Shown here: one piece after another, positions 35,744 to 43,757 of the stretch
Position numbering within the stretch: the stretch's first letter is position 1
How the letters are laid out: each line of letters begins with the position of its first letter
NCBI RefSeq assembly: GCF_041359055.1
Contig: NZ_JBGJKZ010000001.1
Span: 496,001 to 560,000, forward strand
Reading direction: 5' to 3'
Length of the DNA stretch: 64,000 nucleotides
Source of the DNA: Paenalcaligenes hominis_A
GTDB taxonomy: Bacteria > Pseudomonadota > Gammaproteobacteria > Burkholderiales > Burkholderiaceae_B
Notes under the pieces: generated by a model
Databases searched by the model: none
What the model saw: the letters and a program-made list of their open reading frames with translations, nothing else
What the model was told of the DNA's origin: nothing
Position numbers and translations under genes: made by a program

Positions 35744-35806
35744 CGCGTCCGCGCTATTCCTCTCCACCCTGAACGGCGGGGTTTTCCGCGCGATTTGATA
35801 AAAGCA

Positions 35807-35826
35807 GAGGTCGAGCTATCGACCTC
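35807..35826. terminator. Terminator hairpin next to IS copy 1 (for the reverse-strand GNAT gene)
   Basis: GAGGTCGA (35807-35814) pairs with TCGACCTC (35819-35826). On the reverse strand it is followed by TGCTTTTAT and then the IS left end, so it looks like the terminator of the acetyltransferase gene whose tail was the insertion point. Confidence 0.65.
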
Positions 35827-35851
35827 ATGATTTCTAAGTGGTTAAATAGGG

Positions 35852-36358
35852 CTAAGTTGCCTGCGCTAAATGGAATAAGGCTTCATTTTCTACGCGCACA
35901 ATACGCCAATCGGTTAAGACTTGAGCGCCATGGTGTTCATAAAAATCAATGGCGTTTTGGTTCCAGTCTAAAACTACCCATTCGAAACGACCGCAATCTA
36001 ACTCAAGGGCTTTTTGAGCCAGTTTTTTTAAAACAAAACCACCTAGCCCTTGACCGCGATGTTCAGGCGCAATGTAAATGTCTTCTAGGTAAAGCCCACG
36101 TTTGGCTTTAAAAGTAGAGTAGTTGTGAAACCAAAAAATGTAGGCGACGAGGTGATCTGGTTGGTCTTTGGGTGTAATAACCAATGCACGAGCCGTAGGA
36201 GCCGTGGAAAAAAGACTGTGATGCACCAGCTCGTTTGTGGCCTGAAACTGGTCAAGCAGTTTTTCAAATTCGGCCATGTCTCGCATTAAATTTATAATTT
36301 GAGGCACATCGTCAGGGGTTGCTGCGCGCAATACATAGTTGCCAAATACTTCGTTCAC
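35852..36358 (-). CDS. GNAT-family N-acetyltransferase
   Basis: The 168-aa protein has the GNAT fold, with acetyl-CoA motif A as IYIAPEHRGQGLGGFVLKKLAQ and a C-terminal DWNQNAIDFYEHHGAQ. It resembles the diamine/spermidine acetyltransferase-like group (YLEDIYIAPEHRG), but the substrate cannot be assigned. It is a single gene on the reverse strand, convergent with rpiR before the IS insertion. Confidence 0.85.
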   Translation of the reverse strand: MNEVFGNYVLRAATPDDVPQIINLMRDMAEFEKLLDQFQATNELVHHSLFSTAPTARALVITPKDQPDHLVAYIFWFHNYSTFKAKRGLYLEDIYIAPEHRGQGLGGFVLKKLAQKALELDCGRFEWVVLDWNQNAIDFYEHHGAQVLTDWRIVRVENEALFHLAQAT

Positions 36359-36408
36359 ACTAAAACCTCGTTGTAAAATGAGTTACGCTTTATTTTAAGG
36401 GGAAACCT

Positions 36409-36711
36409 ATGTCTTTAGTATCTATTCGTTCTGTGGCTGCCGTTGGCTTAGCATTAGCTGGAACCGTAGCGGTGGTCAGTTCCGCTCAGGCTCAACAAGG
36501 CAGCGCCTCAGGCGAGGTACGTCGCATCGATGCCGAAGCAGGGAAGATCACATTAAAGCACGGGGCTATAGAGACCTTACAACTACCTGCGATGACATTG
36601 GTGTACCTAATTCAAATGGACCAATTAGCCGGTATAGAGCCTGGGGACAAAGTGAAATTTACGGCCGAGCGTCGTAATGATCAGTATGTAATCATAAAAA
36701 TAAGTAAATAA
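36409..36711 (+). CDS. CusF-like periplasmic copper-binding protein
   Basis: The 100-aa precursor has a signal peptide (cleavage near AQA-QQG) and a small OB-fold domain matching CusF: GEVRRIDAEAGKITLKHGAIETLQLPAMTLVY. His51 and Met62 are kept, but the second methionine of the usual PAMTM reads Leu64 and the tryptophan that stacks on Cu(I) is replaced, so metal affinity may be reduced or altered. No other copper genes are adjacent. Confidence 0.8.
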   Translation: MSLVSIRSVAAVGLALAGTVAVVSSAQAQQGSASGEVRRIDAEAGKITLKHGAIETLQLPAMTLVYLIQMDQLAGIEPGDKVKFTAERRNDQYVIIKISK

Positions 36712-36759
36712 GTCGCTTGAGTAAATCGTTGTTTTGCAGCGCTGTTAGTGCTTTTTAAT

Positions 36760-36785
36760 AAAAAAGGACGCTCTAGGGCGTCCTT
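36760..36785 (-). terminator. Terminator of hslVU
   Basis: AAGGACGC (36764-36771) pairs with GCGTCCTT (36778-36785). On the reverse strand the stem is followed by a TTTTTTATT tract, 23 bases after the hslU stop. It may also serve the convergent CusF-like gene. Confidence 0.85.
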
Positions 36786-36807
36786 GGAGTTGGCTTTGTA
36801 GCTTTAA

Positions 36808-38139
36808 CTACAGTACATAGCGTGCCAAGTCTTGGCTTGCGGCAGTTTCTTCGAGTTGCTCATTAACATAAGCAGCATCAACGGTGACAGACATTTCACC
36901 TTTGGAGCCGGCCTCGTAAGACAAGTCCTCAAGTAGCTTTTCCATGACGGTGTATAAACGTCGTGCGCCGATATTTTCAGTGCGTTCATTCACCTCGAAA
37001 GCCAATTCAGCCAAGCGACGGATGCCGTCGTCTTTGAACTCAAGATTGACGGACTCGGTTGCCATGAGCGCTGCATATTGCTTAGTTAATGAGGAGTCAG
37101 TGTCATTAAGGATTTGAACAAAGTCATCTGCTGTAAGCGAATCCAGTTCAACACGTATAGGAAAACGACCTTGAAGCTCGGGGATCAAATCAGAGGGGCG
37201 TGATAAATGGAACGCACCCGACGCAATAAATAAAATATGGTCAGTACGCACTACACCGTATTTGGTGTTTACTGTGGTGCCCTCTACCAAGGGAAGCAAG
37301 TCACGCTGCACCCCTTGACGTGACACCTCGCCGCTGGTGTTTCCTTCGCGAGCCGTGATTTTGTCAATTTCGTCTAAAAATACAATACCGTTTTGTTCGG
37401 CGTTGCGTACAGCTGCAGTACGTAATTCCTCTTCATTAACACGTTTTGCGGCTTCTTCCTCGACCAATAGCTTGTAGGCTTCTTTGACTTTCATCTTTTT
37501 GCTTTTGGTTTTGTCTTGGCCTAGGCCCGCAAACATGCTGCGCAATTGCTCGGTCATTTCCTCCATACCGGGAGGGGCCATAATTTCCATCTGAGGCATG
37601 GCTTGAGCAACTTCAATGTCAATCTCGGTATCGTCCAGCTTGCCTTCACGTAAGCGTTTACGGAACGTTTGGCGAGTGGTGCTTTCTTCGCGCTCGGGTT
37701 CGCCTATAGCATTACGTGCAGGAGGTAAAAGGGCATCGAGAACACGGTCTTCGGCGGCGTCTTCGGCTTGGGTGCGGACACGACGCATTTCTATTTCACG
37801 GGTCTGTTTGACAGAAGCATCAACCAAGTCACGAATAATGGTTTCTACATCACGCCCTACATAACCCACTTCGGTGAATTTGGTGGCTTCGACTTTAATA
37901 AAAGGGGCATTGGCTAGTTTAGCAAGCCGACGTGCAATTTCAGTTTTACCTACACCAGTAGGCCCAATCATTAAAATGTTTTTAGGTACAATTTCGTTGC
38001 GCAGGGGCTCTGCGACTTGTTGACGACGCCAGCGATTGCGTAATGCAACGGCTACAGAGCGTTTGGCTTTGTTTTGGCCGACAATGTTTTTGTCCAATTC
38101 GGAAACGATTTCAGCGGGGGTCATAGTAGTTGCTGACAT
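36808..38139 (-). CDS. hslU: ATP-dependent protease ATPase subunit HslU
   Basis: HslU is the AAA+ unfoldase of the HslUV protease. The 443-aa protein has Walker A GPTGVGKTE, the pore motif region GYVGRD, Walker B FLDEIDK, and the C-terminal tail ending RYVL that docks into HslV. It is 23 bases downstream of hslV and ends at a strong terminator. Confidence 0.97.
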   Translation of the reverse strand: MSATTMTPAEIVSELDKNIVGQNKAKRSVAVALRNRWRRQQVAEPLRNEIVPKNILMIGPTGVGKTEIARRLAKLANAPFIKVEATKFTEVGYVGRDVETIIRDLVDASVKQTREIEMRRVRTQAEDAAEDRVLDALLPPARNAIGEPEREESTTRQTFRKRLREGKLDDTEIDIEVAQAMPQMEIMAPPGMEEMTEQLRSMFAGLGQDKTKSKKMKVKEAYKLLVEEEAAKRVNEEELRTAAVRNAEQNGIVFLDEIDKITAREGNTSGEVSRQGVQRDLLPLVEGTTVNTKYGVVRTDHILFIASGAFHLSRPSDLIPELQGRFPIRVELDSLTADDFVQILNDTDSSLTKQYAALMATESVNLEFKDDGIRRLAELAFEVNERTENIGARRLYTVMEKLLEDLSYEAGSKGEMSVTVDAAYVNEQLEETAASQDLARYVL

Positions 38140-38162
38140 ATAGACAACCTAACACTAAGTAA

Positions 38163-38696
38163 TTATAAAGTTTCGATAACGTGATTTTGGTTAGTGTAAA
38201 TACACAAATCACCGGCGATTTCTAAAGATTTTTTGACGATTTCAGCAGGGCTTAAATCAGTGTTATGTAATAACGCTAAACCCGCTGATTGTGCATAGGA
38301 ACCACCTGAGCCGATGGCCGCTAAGCCATGCTCGGGCTCTAGCACGTCGCCATTGCCTGTCAGAATTAAGGTGTGCTCTTTGTCTGCAACAATAAGCATG
38401 GCTTCGAGACGGCGTAAAACACGGTCGGTACGCCAATCACGAGTGAGCTCAACAGCAGCACGTAATAAATGGCCATGGTGTTTTTCTAGTTTGGCTTCAA
38501 AACGCTCTTGTAGAGTAAATGCATCGGCAGTAGCACCTGCAAAGCCGGCCAGAACCTGATCGCGATACAAACGACGAATTTTACGGGCTGTGCCTTTGAC
38601 GACCACGTTGCCTAAGGTAACTTGGCCGTCGCCGCCAATGGCGACTTCGTTGCCGCGGCGGACGGCAATAATAGTAGTGGCGTGATATTGTTCCAT
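38163..38696 (-). CDS. hslV: ATP-dependent protease peptidase subunit HslV
   Basis: HslV is the proteasome-like threonine peptidase. The start at 38696 gives MEQYHATTIIAVRR: a six-residue propeptide before the catalytic Thr, as in related betaproteobacteria, with AAGGA 7 bases upstream. An in-frame start at 38750 would add 18 residues and is rejected. The product is 177 aa with GGDGQVTLG and KGTARKIRRL conserved. Confidence 0.96.
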   Translation of the reverse strand: MEQYHATTIIAVRRGNEVAIGGDGQVTLGNVVVKGTARKIRRLYRDQVLAGFAGATADAFTLQERFEAKLEKHHGHLLRAAVELTRDWRTDRVLRRLEAMLIVADKEHTLILTGNGDVLEPEHGLAAIGSGGSYAQSAGLALLHNTDLSPAEIVKKSLEIAGDLCIYTNQNHVIETL

Positions 38697-38763
38697 TGTG
38701 ATCCTTTGCGTTATGTTTTCTATACGTGGGGGCAAGCGATTTGAATTCAAGAGCCCAAATACA

Positions 38764-38788
38764 GAAAGCCACTCTCTGAGTGGCTTTC
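38764..38788. terminator. Bidirectional terminator between hslV and dksA
   Basis: A perfect 11-bp stem GAAAGCCACTC (38764-38774) pairs with GAGTGGCTTTC (38778-38788) around TCT, 30 bases downstream of the dksA stop on the reverse strand. Confidence 0.8.
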
Positions 38789-38818
38789 AAATGGCAAAGC
38801 GAGCTTTATGAGTAAGAC

Positions 38819-39256
38819 TTAGTCGCCATAGAGCTTTTGACGTTTTTCACGACGCTCTTGGGCTTCTAAAGATAGATTAGCCGTAGGGCGTGCAAGTAAA
38901 CGCTGTAAGCCAATGGGCTCGCCTGTTTCTTCGCACCAACCGTATTCGCCTGTTTCAATAAGCGTTAAGGATTGCTGTACCTTTTTCAGTAATTTACGCT
39001 CACGGTCACGTGTACGTAGTTCTAAGGCATGCTCTTCCTCGATGGTAGCGCGGTCAGCAGGGTCAGGAACGAATTGGGTTTCACGCAAATTTTCGGTAGT
39101 AGCACCGGCGTTTGCGAGAATTTCTTGCTCTAGCTCGCGTAAGCGATTTTCAAAAAATGCCAATTGCTGACTATTCATGTAGTCGGATTCCGGCATTGCT
39201 AAGAGTTCGTCCACTGTTAACAGTTGATCTGGGTTTGTACTGACATTGCTTGCCAT
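38819..39256 (-). CDS. dksA: RNA polymerase-binding transcription factor DksA
   Basis: DksA inserts a coiled coil into the RNA polymerase secondary channel and mediates ppGpp responses. The 145-aa protein has the tip DPADRAT with both key aspartates (65 and 68) and the conserved RLLARPTA segment. Only one of the four zinc-finger cysteines remains (Cys108), the others being Thr, Leu or Ala, so a bound zinc is unlikely. This Cys-poor form matches my memory of related betaproteobacterial sequences. Confidence 0.94.
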   Translation of the reverse strand: MASNVSTNPDQLLTVDELLAMPESDYMNSQQLAFFENRLRELEQEILANAGATTENLRETQFVPDPADRATIEEEHALELRTRDRERKLLKKVQQSLTLIETGEYGWCEETGEPIGLQRLLARPTANLSLEAQERREKRQKLYGD

Positions 39257-39334
39257 GATAGTTCCCTTTTTATCATCGTGGAGCTAAAGCTCCTGCCTAT
39301 GTTAAGCCTTGGAAGTTTAGGCTAAAAACAAAGA

Positions 39335-40399
39335 TTAAACTAGACATTGCTCTAAACCTTGCATAAAGACGTCTTTTGGCAGGCTGTGACCAATAAAGAC
39401 GAGCTTGGTTTCAGGTTTCTCTTTGCCTAGCCACGGTTTGCCGGGCTCGGCTCCCATCATCATATGTACCCCCTGAAAAAGCATACGACGGTTTGCTCCT
39501 TTCAGGTAGATAATCCCTTTGTAACGCAATAAATCGGGGCCGTATATTTGTACCACACCGCTTAGGAAGTCTTCGAGACGGTCTGGGTCGAAAGGGCGAC
39601 GCGACTTAAATACAAAAGCACTAACACTATCTTGGTGTGGCGCATGGTTATGATGTGCATGGTCGTGATCACAATGCTCATCGCACGTATGGTCATGATC
39701 GTGATCATGGGCGTGGTGCGCATCGTCTGCAGCCAAGAAATCGGGATCAATATCTAAAACGGCATTTAGATTAAAGCCGCTAATGTCCAAAATTTCTTTT
39801 AGATCCGTTTCACCAAAATGTACAGCAGAGATAGTAGCACGAGGATTAATGCGAATGATGCGTTTGCGTAAGCGTTCGTAGTCCTCATCGCTGACTAAGT
39901 CTTTTTTAGAGATTAAGATCCTGTCTGCAAAACCAATTTGTTTTTGTGACTCGTTTTGTTTATCGAGTGTCTCCATGCCGTGCTTGGCATCGACCACCGT
40001 GACTACTGCGTCAAGACGGTAGTATTCAGCAATGTGATCATCCATAAAAAAGGTTTGGCACACTGGGCCAGGGTTGGCCATACCTGTGGTTTCAATAATG
40101 ACGCGCTCAAAAGAGAGTTCACCCTTTTCACGTTTGACACGCAGGTCATTGAGTGTGCGCATTAAGTCGCCACGTACCGTACAACAGATGCAGCCATTGC
40201 TGAGCTCGATAATTTCCTCGTCTTGTTCTTGGACAAGCAGTTCGTTATCGATGTTTTCAGGCCCAAACTCATTTTCAATCACCGCAATACGACGCCCATG
40301 GTATTCGGACAAAATGCGCTTTAATAGGGTGGTTTTTCCTGCTCCTAAAAAGCCGGTTAAAACAGTGACAGGCACCATTTTTTCTAGAGCAATGGTCAT
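39335..40399 (-). CDS. COG0523 GTPase, zinc-linked metallochaperone
   Basis: The 354-aa G3E GTPase has Walker A GFLGAGKTTLL, the metal motif GCICCTVRGD, and a His/Asp-rich loop (about residues 225-255, including HDHDHDHTCDEHCDHDH), then the CobW C-terminal domain. It lies directly downstream of zur on the same strand, which favours a role in zinc allocation under starvation (ZigA/ZagA-like) over cobalamin synthesis. Confidence 0.88.
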   Translation of the reverse strand: MTIALEKMVPVTVLTGFLGAGKTTLLKRILSEYHGRRIAVIENEFGPENIDNELLVQEQDEEIIELSNGCICCTVRGDLMRTLNDLRVKREKGELSFERVIIETTGMANPGPVCQTFFMDDHIAEYYRLDAVVTVVDAKHGMETLDKQNESQKQIGFADRILISKKDLVSDEDYERLRKRIIRINPRATISAVHFGETDLKEILDISGFNLNAVLDIDPDFLAADDAHHAHDHDHDHTCDEHCDHDHAHHNHAPHQDSVSAFVFKSRRPFDPDRLEDFLSGVVQIYGPDLLRYKGIIYLKGANRRMLFQGVHMMMGAEPGKPWLGKEKPETKLVFIGHSLPKDVFMQGLEQCLV

Positions 40400-40472
40400 A
40401 AGTGAAGCCTTTATGAGAAATTTAAGCGATTACAGCACAGCAAAGACTGAAGCGCAAATAACAAAAATATGT

Positions 40473-40946
40473 TTAGGCAGATGGGGACGGTTTAGAGCAG
40501 TTCAAGCAAAGCGCGCGTAATTCAGTTTCAGGGCTAGACAAAGCAAAACCTGCTTGCACAATGCAGTCTGTAATTTGCTGGCTTAGACGGGGGGCACGCA
40601 GTTCGGCGACCGCACCGCACTGGGTACAAACCACTAGTAAATCATGTGGTTCGCCCGCCACATCCACACACGCTGTCCAGGCATTAATTGCATCTAAACG
40701 ATGAATCAGGCCTTCTTCAGTCAAGAACTCTAAAGCGCGATACACCGTAGGCGGGGCAGCATTGGGTTGCTTTTGCTTTACAAGGTCGAGCAACTCATAA
40801 GCTTTAAGGCCACGTTGAGCTGTGATGAGTAGCTCGAGAACTTGTTTGCGAATAGGAGTGAAGCGTTTTTGCCGCTGTTTGCATAGTTTCTCTGCGGTGG
40901 CTAATTGCTGCTCAATAGCTTGGGGGGTAAGGACATGAATAGGCAT
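40473..40946 (-). CDS. zur: Zinc uptake regulator Zur (Fur family)
   Basis: The 157-aa Fur-family repressor has a winged helix (FTPIRKQVLELL...TVYRALEFLTEEGLI) and two CxxC pairs, CTQC and CLNC, for the structural zinc. Assignment to Zur rests on the neighbours: a COG0523 GTPase downstream and a divergent znu operon, with a palindromic Zur box in the shared spacer. Confidence 0.9.
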   Translation of the reverse strand: MPIHVLTPQAIEQQLATAEKLCKQRQKRFTPIRKQVLELLITAQRGLKAYELLDLVKQKQPNAAPPTVYRALEFLTEEGLIHRLDAINAWTACVDVAGEPHDLLVVCTQCGAVAELRAPRLSQQITDCIVQAGFALSSPETELRALCLNCSKPSPSA

Positions 40947-40969
40947 AAAGTCTGGATTAAAACAACACA

Positions 40970-40987
40970 GTTATGTTATAACATATC
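40970..40987. promoter_or_regulatory. Zur box between zur and the znu operon
   Basis: The perfect 14-bp palindrome TATGTTATAACATA (40972-40985) sits 26 bases before the zur start and 37 bases before the first znu-operon gene. It matches the known proteobacterial Zur box core (ATGTTATAACAT), so it probably represses both directions when zinc is plentiful. Confidence 0.85.
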
Positions 40988-41022
40988 AAAAAATAGATAT
41001 CTAATTATTAACTGGGAAGGTC

Positions 41023-41151
41023 ATGCGTAAAACAGCTCGTTCATACAGTGGCTCTGCTTTGCTGTATTCGGCAGGGCAACGGGTGTTAGGAGCCGTCACT
41101 GTCATTGTACTCATGTGGTTATTAAGTGCTTGGGCGTTAGGGTGGGTATGA
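41023..41151 (+). CDS. 42-aa membrane protein heading the znu operon
   Basis: The ORF has a ribosome site (GGGAAGG), a basic N terminus (MRKTARSYSGS) and one hydrophobic helix (VLGAVTVIVLMWLLSAWAL). Its TGA overlaps the znuC ATG as ATGA, the usual sign of translational coupling, and it directly follows the Zur box. I know no named family; a role in ZnuBC assembly or zinc stress is only a guess. Confidence 0.65.
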   Translation: MRKTARSYSGSALLYSAGQRVLGAVTVIVLMWLLSAWALGWV

Positions 41152-41864
41152 GCACGGCGCTGATTGAACTAGAACACTTGAGCCTAGGCTGGCGCGATAA
41201 AATCGCAATACGAGATATTAGTGGTCAGTTTTTGCAGGGAGGCCTGTACGCTTTGGTGGGGCCAAATGGTGCTGGTAAATCGACCTTGCTAAAAGGGTTG
41301 ATGGGGGAAATTGCACCGTTGCAGGGGCAGATTCATTTGCATATTAATCATGCCACTGAGCTCGCTTTTTTGCCACAACAAGCTGATATAGATCGTAGCT
41401 TTCCCATTACTGTGTATGACTTGGTCGCCATGGGCGCTTGGTCGCGTATTGGTTACTGGGGGCGAGTCAGCCAGGCCGAGCGCCTACGCATTAGCCAGGC
41501 CTTAGAGCAGGTGGGTTTAACCGCTTTTGCCAAGCGCAGTATTAACACCTTGTCAGGGGGCCAATTTCAACGGGCTCTTTTTGCGCGGCTACTGCTGCAA
41601 GATGCCAGTGTCATTTTATTGGATGAGCCTTTTGCTGCAGTGGATACCGAAACCACTCAAGACTTATTGGCTTTAATTTTGCAGTGGCATCAACAAGGTA
41701 GAACGGTAATTGCTGTTTTACATGAGCTAGAGATGGTGCGCCAGTATTTTCCAACTAGCGTTTTACTCGGTGGTCAATTAGTGGCTTGGGGGCCAAGCAC
41801 GACGGTATTAACACCTGAAAATCTGCACATGGCACGTCATTTATGTGCCGGAGACTATTTGTGA
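41148..41864 (+). CDS. znuC: Zinc ABC transporter ATP-binding protein
   Basis: The 238-aa ATPase shows Walker A GPNGAGKST, the signature LSGGQFQRALFARLL and Walker B VILLDEPFAAVD with the switch histidine in AVLHELEM. The ATG at 41148 overlaps the upstream 42-aa gene. It energises ZnuB for zinc import. Confidence 0.92.
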   Translation: MSTALIELEHLSLGWRDKIAIRDISGQFLQGGLYALVGPNGAGKSTLLKGLMGEIAPLQGQIHLHINHATELAFLPQQADIDRSFPITVYDLVAMGAWSRIGYWGRVSQAERLRISQALEQVGLTAFAKRSINTLSGGQFQRALFARLLLQDASVILLDEPFAAVDTETTQDLLALILQWHQQGRTVIAVLHELEMVRQYFPTSVLLGGQLVAWGPSTTVLTPENLHMARHLCAGDYL

Positions 41865-42772
41865 TGCTCATCGAGTGGTTTATACAACCGTTTTTGGATT
41901 TTGGTTTTATGCGTCGAGCCTTAGCTGGCTCGTTTGCCTTAGCCATGGCGGCCGGGCCATTAGGCGTTTTCTTGATTTTACGGCGCATGAGCTTAATGGG
42001 TGATGCCATGGCACATGCTATTTTGCCTGGGGTAGCGGTGGGGTTTTTAACCGCGGGTCTATCGTTAGGGGCAATGGCGCTGGGCGGTATGATCACTGGT
42101 TTAGTCGTTGCGCTTTTAGCAGGGGCCGTTTCTCGTATTACACCATTGCGTGAGGATGCGAGCTTTGCTGCATTTTATTTAGTGTCGTTGGGGCTAGGTG
42201 TACTACTCGTGTCTTTACGCGGTTCCAACATGGACCTATTACACGTGTTATTTGGCACGGTGTTGGGGCTAGATGATGCGTCTTTACTTTTGGTCACCAG
42301 TACATCCAGTTTGGCATTATTGGTCTTAGCCGCTATTTACCGTCCTTTGGTTATGGAGTGCTTAGATCCTTTGTTTTTACGCGCCCAAGGCAAACGCTCG
42401 GGGTGGGTACACGCCGTGTTCTTGGTTTTGCTTGTGATGACTTTAGTCGCCGGTTTTCAGGTATTAGGAACACTAATGGTAGTGGGCATTATGATGTTGC
42501 CTGCCGCCTCTGCTCGCTTTTGGGTGCACTCAGCAAGCAATCAAATGATTTGTGCGGGACTGCTAGGCGCACTCACTTCCTACCTAGGTTTATTGCTGTC
42601 ATTTCATGTAGATGTGCCTGCGTCGCCCGCTATTATCTTAATGGCAGGCCTTGTGTATTTTATTTCTATATTTTTTGGTCGTCACGGTGGCATTTTGCAA
42701 GCCATAAAGCAATCTGTCTATCATCGCCAACGTATTGCTCAAGGGAGAAAAAATGAAACACCTTCTAATTAA
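41864..42772 (+). CDS. znuB: Zinc ABC transporter permease
   Basis: ZnuB is an integral membrane permease of the ABC-3 family, with about eight helices and conserved RRMSLMGDAMAHAILPGVA and LMVVGIMMLPAASAR segments. The start ATG at 41864 overlaps the znuC stop by one base (TGATG). A start at 41843 would add seven residues and overlap znuC further. Product 302 aa. Confidence 0.92.
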   Translation: MLIEWFIQPFLDFGFMRRALAGSFALAMAAGPLGVFLILRRMSLMGDAMAHAILPGVAVGFLTAGLSLGAMALGGMITGLVVALLAGAVSRITPLREDASFAAFYLVSLGLGVLLVSLRGSNMDLLHVLFGTVLGLDDASLLLVTSTSSLALLVLAAIYRPLVMECLDPLFLRAQGKRSGWVHAVFLVLLVMTLVAGFQVLGTLMVVGIMMLPAASARFWVHSASNQMICAGLLGALTSYLGLLLSFHVDVPASPAIILMAGLVYFISIFFGRHGGILQAIKQSVYHRQRIAQGRKNETPSN

Positions 42773-43757
42773 AACGACCGCGGTTAGCGTTTTAAGTTGG
42801 GTTATCGGAAGCTCATTGGCGATGGCCGCTCCACTCAAAGTGGTAAGCAGTTTTTCTATCTTGGCAGATATGGTGCAACAGGTAGGGGGTGACAAGATTG
42901 AATCACGCACCATTGTTGGGCCTGAGGGAGATGCTCATAGTTTTGAACCACGCCCTAGCGACTCTAAAACCTTACAAGACGCGGATTTGCTTTTTATTAA
43001 TGGGGCGCACTTCGAGGAATGGCTACCACGGTTAATTGAATCCGCAGGCTACCAAGGCAAAGTGGTTGAAACGATTGAAGGCGTGCCTTTACGTGCTTAT
43101 GCAGAGGAAACAGAGGGGCAGAACTATAGTTTAGAAACCAGTCATAGTCACGACCACGGCCATGACCATGATCACGACCATGATCACGACCACCACGACC
43201 ATGATCACAGCCACGTTCATGACCATGGGGATTACGATCCGCATGCGTGGCAAAGTCTAGAGCATGCTCAAGTCTATATTAGTAATATTCGTAACGCGCT
43301 GATTGAGGCTGATCCTGTTCACGAAGCTTATTACCAGCAGCAGGCCGATGGCTATCAAAAAAAATTGAAAGCATTGCAATCAGAAATGCGGGCGGCGTTT
43401 GAGCAATTGCCCAAAGCGAGTCGCACAGTGGTTACATCTCATGATGCTTTTGCGTATTTAGGTCAAGACTACAATATTGAGTTTTTATCATTATTGGGTG
43501 CGTCGAACCAAGCTGAACCGTCGGCAAAAGAACTGGCTGGCTTGATAGATTTTATGCGTGATAACCAAGTTAAAGCCGTATTTGTGGAAAACATCTCCAA
43601 TCCTAAATTGCTCCAGCAAATTGCAACTGAAACGGGCGCTAAGCTTGGTGACGCGTTGTATTCTGATGCACTTGCCAAAGCCCCACACCCGGCAGATAGT
43701 TATTTGGGTTTAATGAAGTGGAATGCAGAGGCATTGTTAAAAGCACTAGGGGGCTAA
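42753..43757 (+). CDS. znuA: Zinc ABC transporter substrate-binding protein
   Basis: ZnuA captures periplasmic zinc. The 334-aa precursor has a signal peptide (cleavage near AMA-APL), the conserved VGPEGDAHSFEPRPSD with a zinc histidine, a His/Asp-rich loop (about residues 133-162), DYDPHAWQS with a second ligand, and TSHDAFAYL. AGGGAG precedes the ATG at 42753, which lies inside the end of znuB. It is the last gene of the operon; its stop overlaps the convergent xerC stop. Confidence 0.94.
   Translation: MKHLLIKTTAVSVLSWVIGSSLAMAAPLKVVSSFSILADMVQQVGGDKIESRTIVGPEGDAHSFEPRPSDSKTLQDADLLFINGAHFEEWLPRLIESAGYQGKVVETIEGVPLRAYAEETEGQNYSLETSHSHDHGHDHDHDHDHDHHDHDHSHVHDHGDYDPHAWQSLEHAQVYISNIRNALIEADPVHEAYYQQQADGYQKKLKALQSEMRAAFEQLPKASRTVVTSHDAFAYLGQDYNIEFLSLLGASNQAEPSAKELAGLIDFMRDNQVKAVFVENISNPKLLQQIATETGAKLGDALYSDALAKAPHPADSYLGLMKWNAEALLKALGG

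Larger units (their letters stand above)
34036..35797 (-). mobile_element. IS200/IS605-family element, copy 1 (complete)
   Basis: Comparison with copy 2 (60704-62334) fixes the limits: the copies agree from TTGACATCC on the left to CGCGATTTG on the right. The element carries a divergent tnpA (+) and tnpB (-). The tnpB 3' end has a terminal hairpin (about 34044-34067) and ends, on the reverse strand, in GTCAA as expected for an IS605-type right end. The left end has palindromes including AGCGC-GTCC-GCGCT. There are no inverted terminal repeats or target duplication, as is normal for this family. Confidence 0.85.

Noticed and set aside
43141..43236. Repeat array in znuA, CRISPR-like at first glance
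   Set aside because: It is an irregular CAT/GAC codon run encoding the His/Asp-rich zinc loop; there are no repeat-spacer units. The same holds for the COG0523 gene near 39650-39720.
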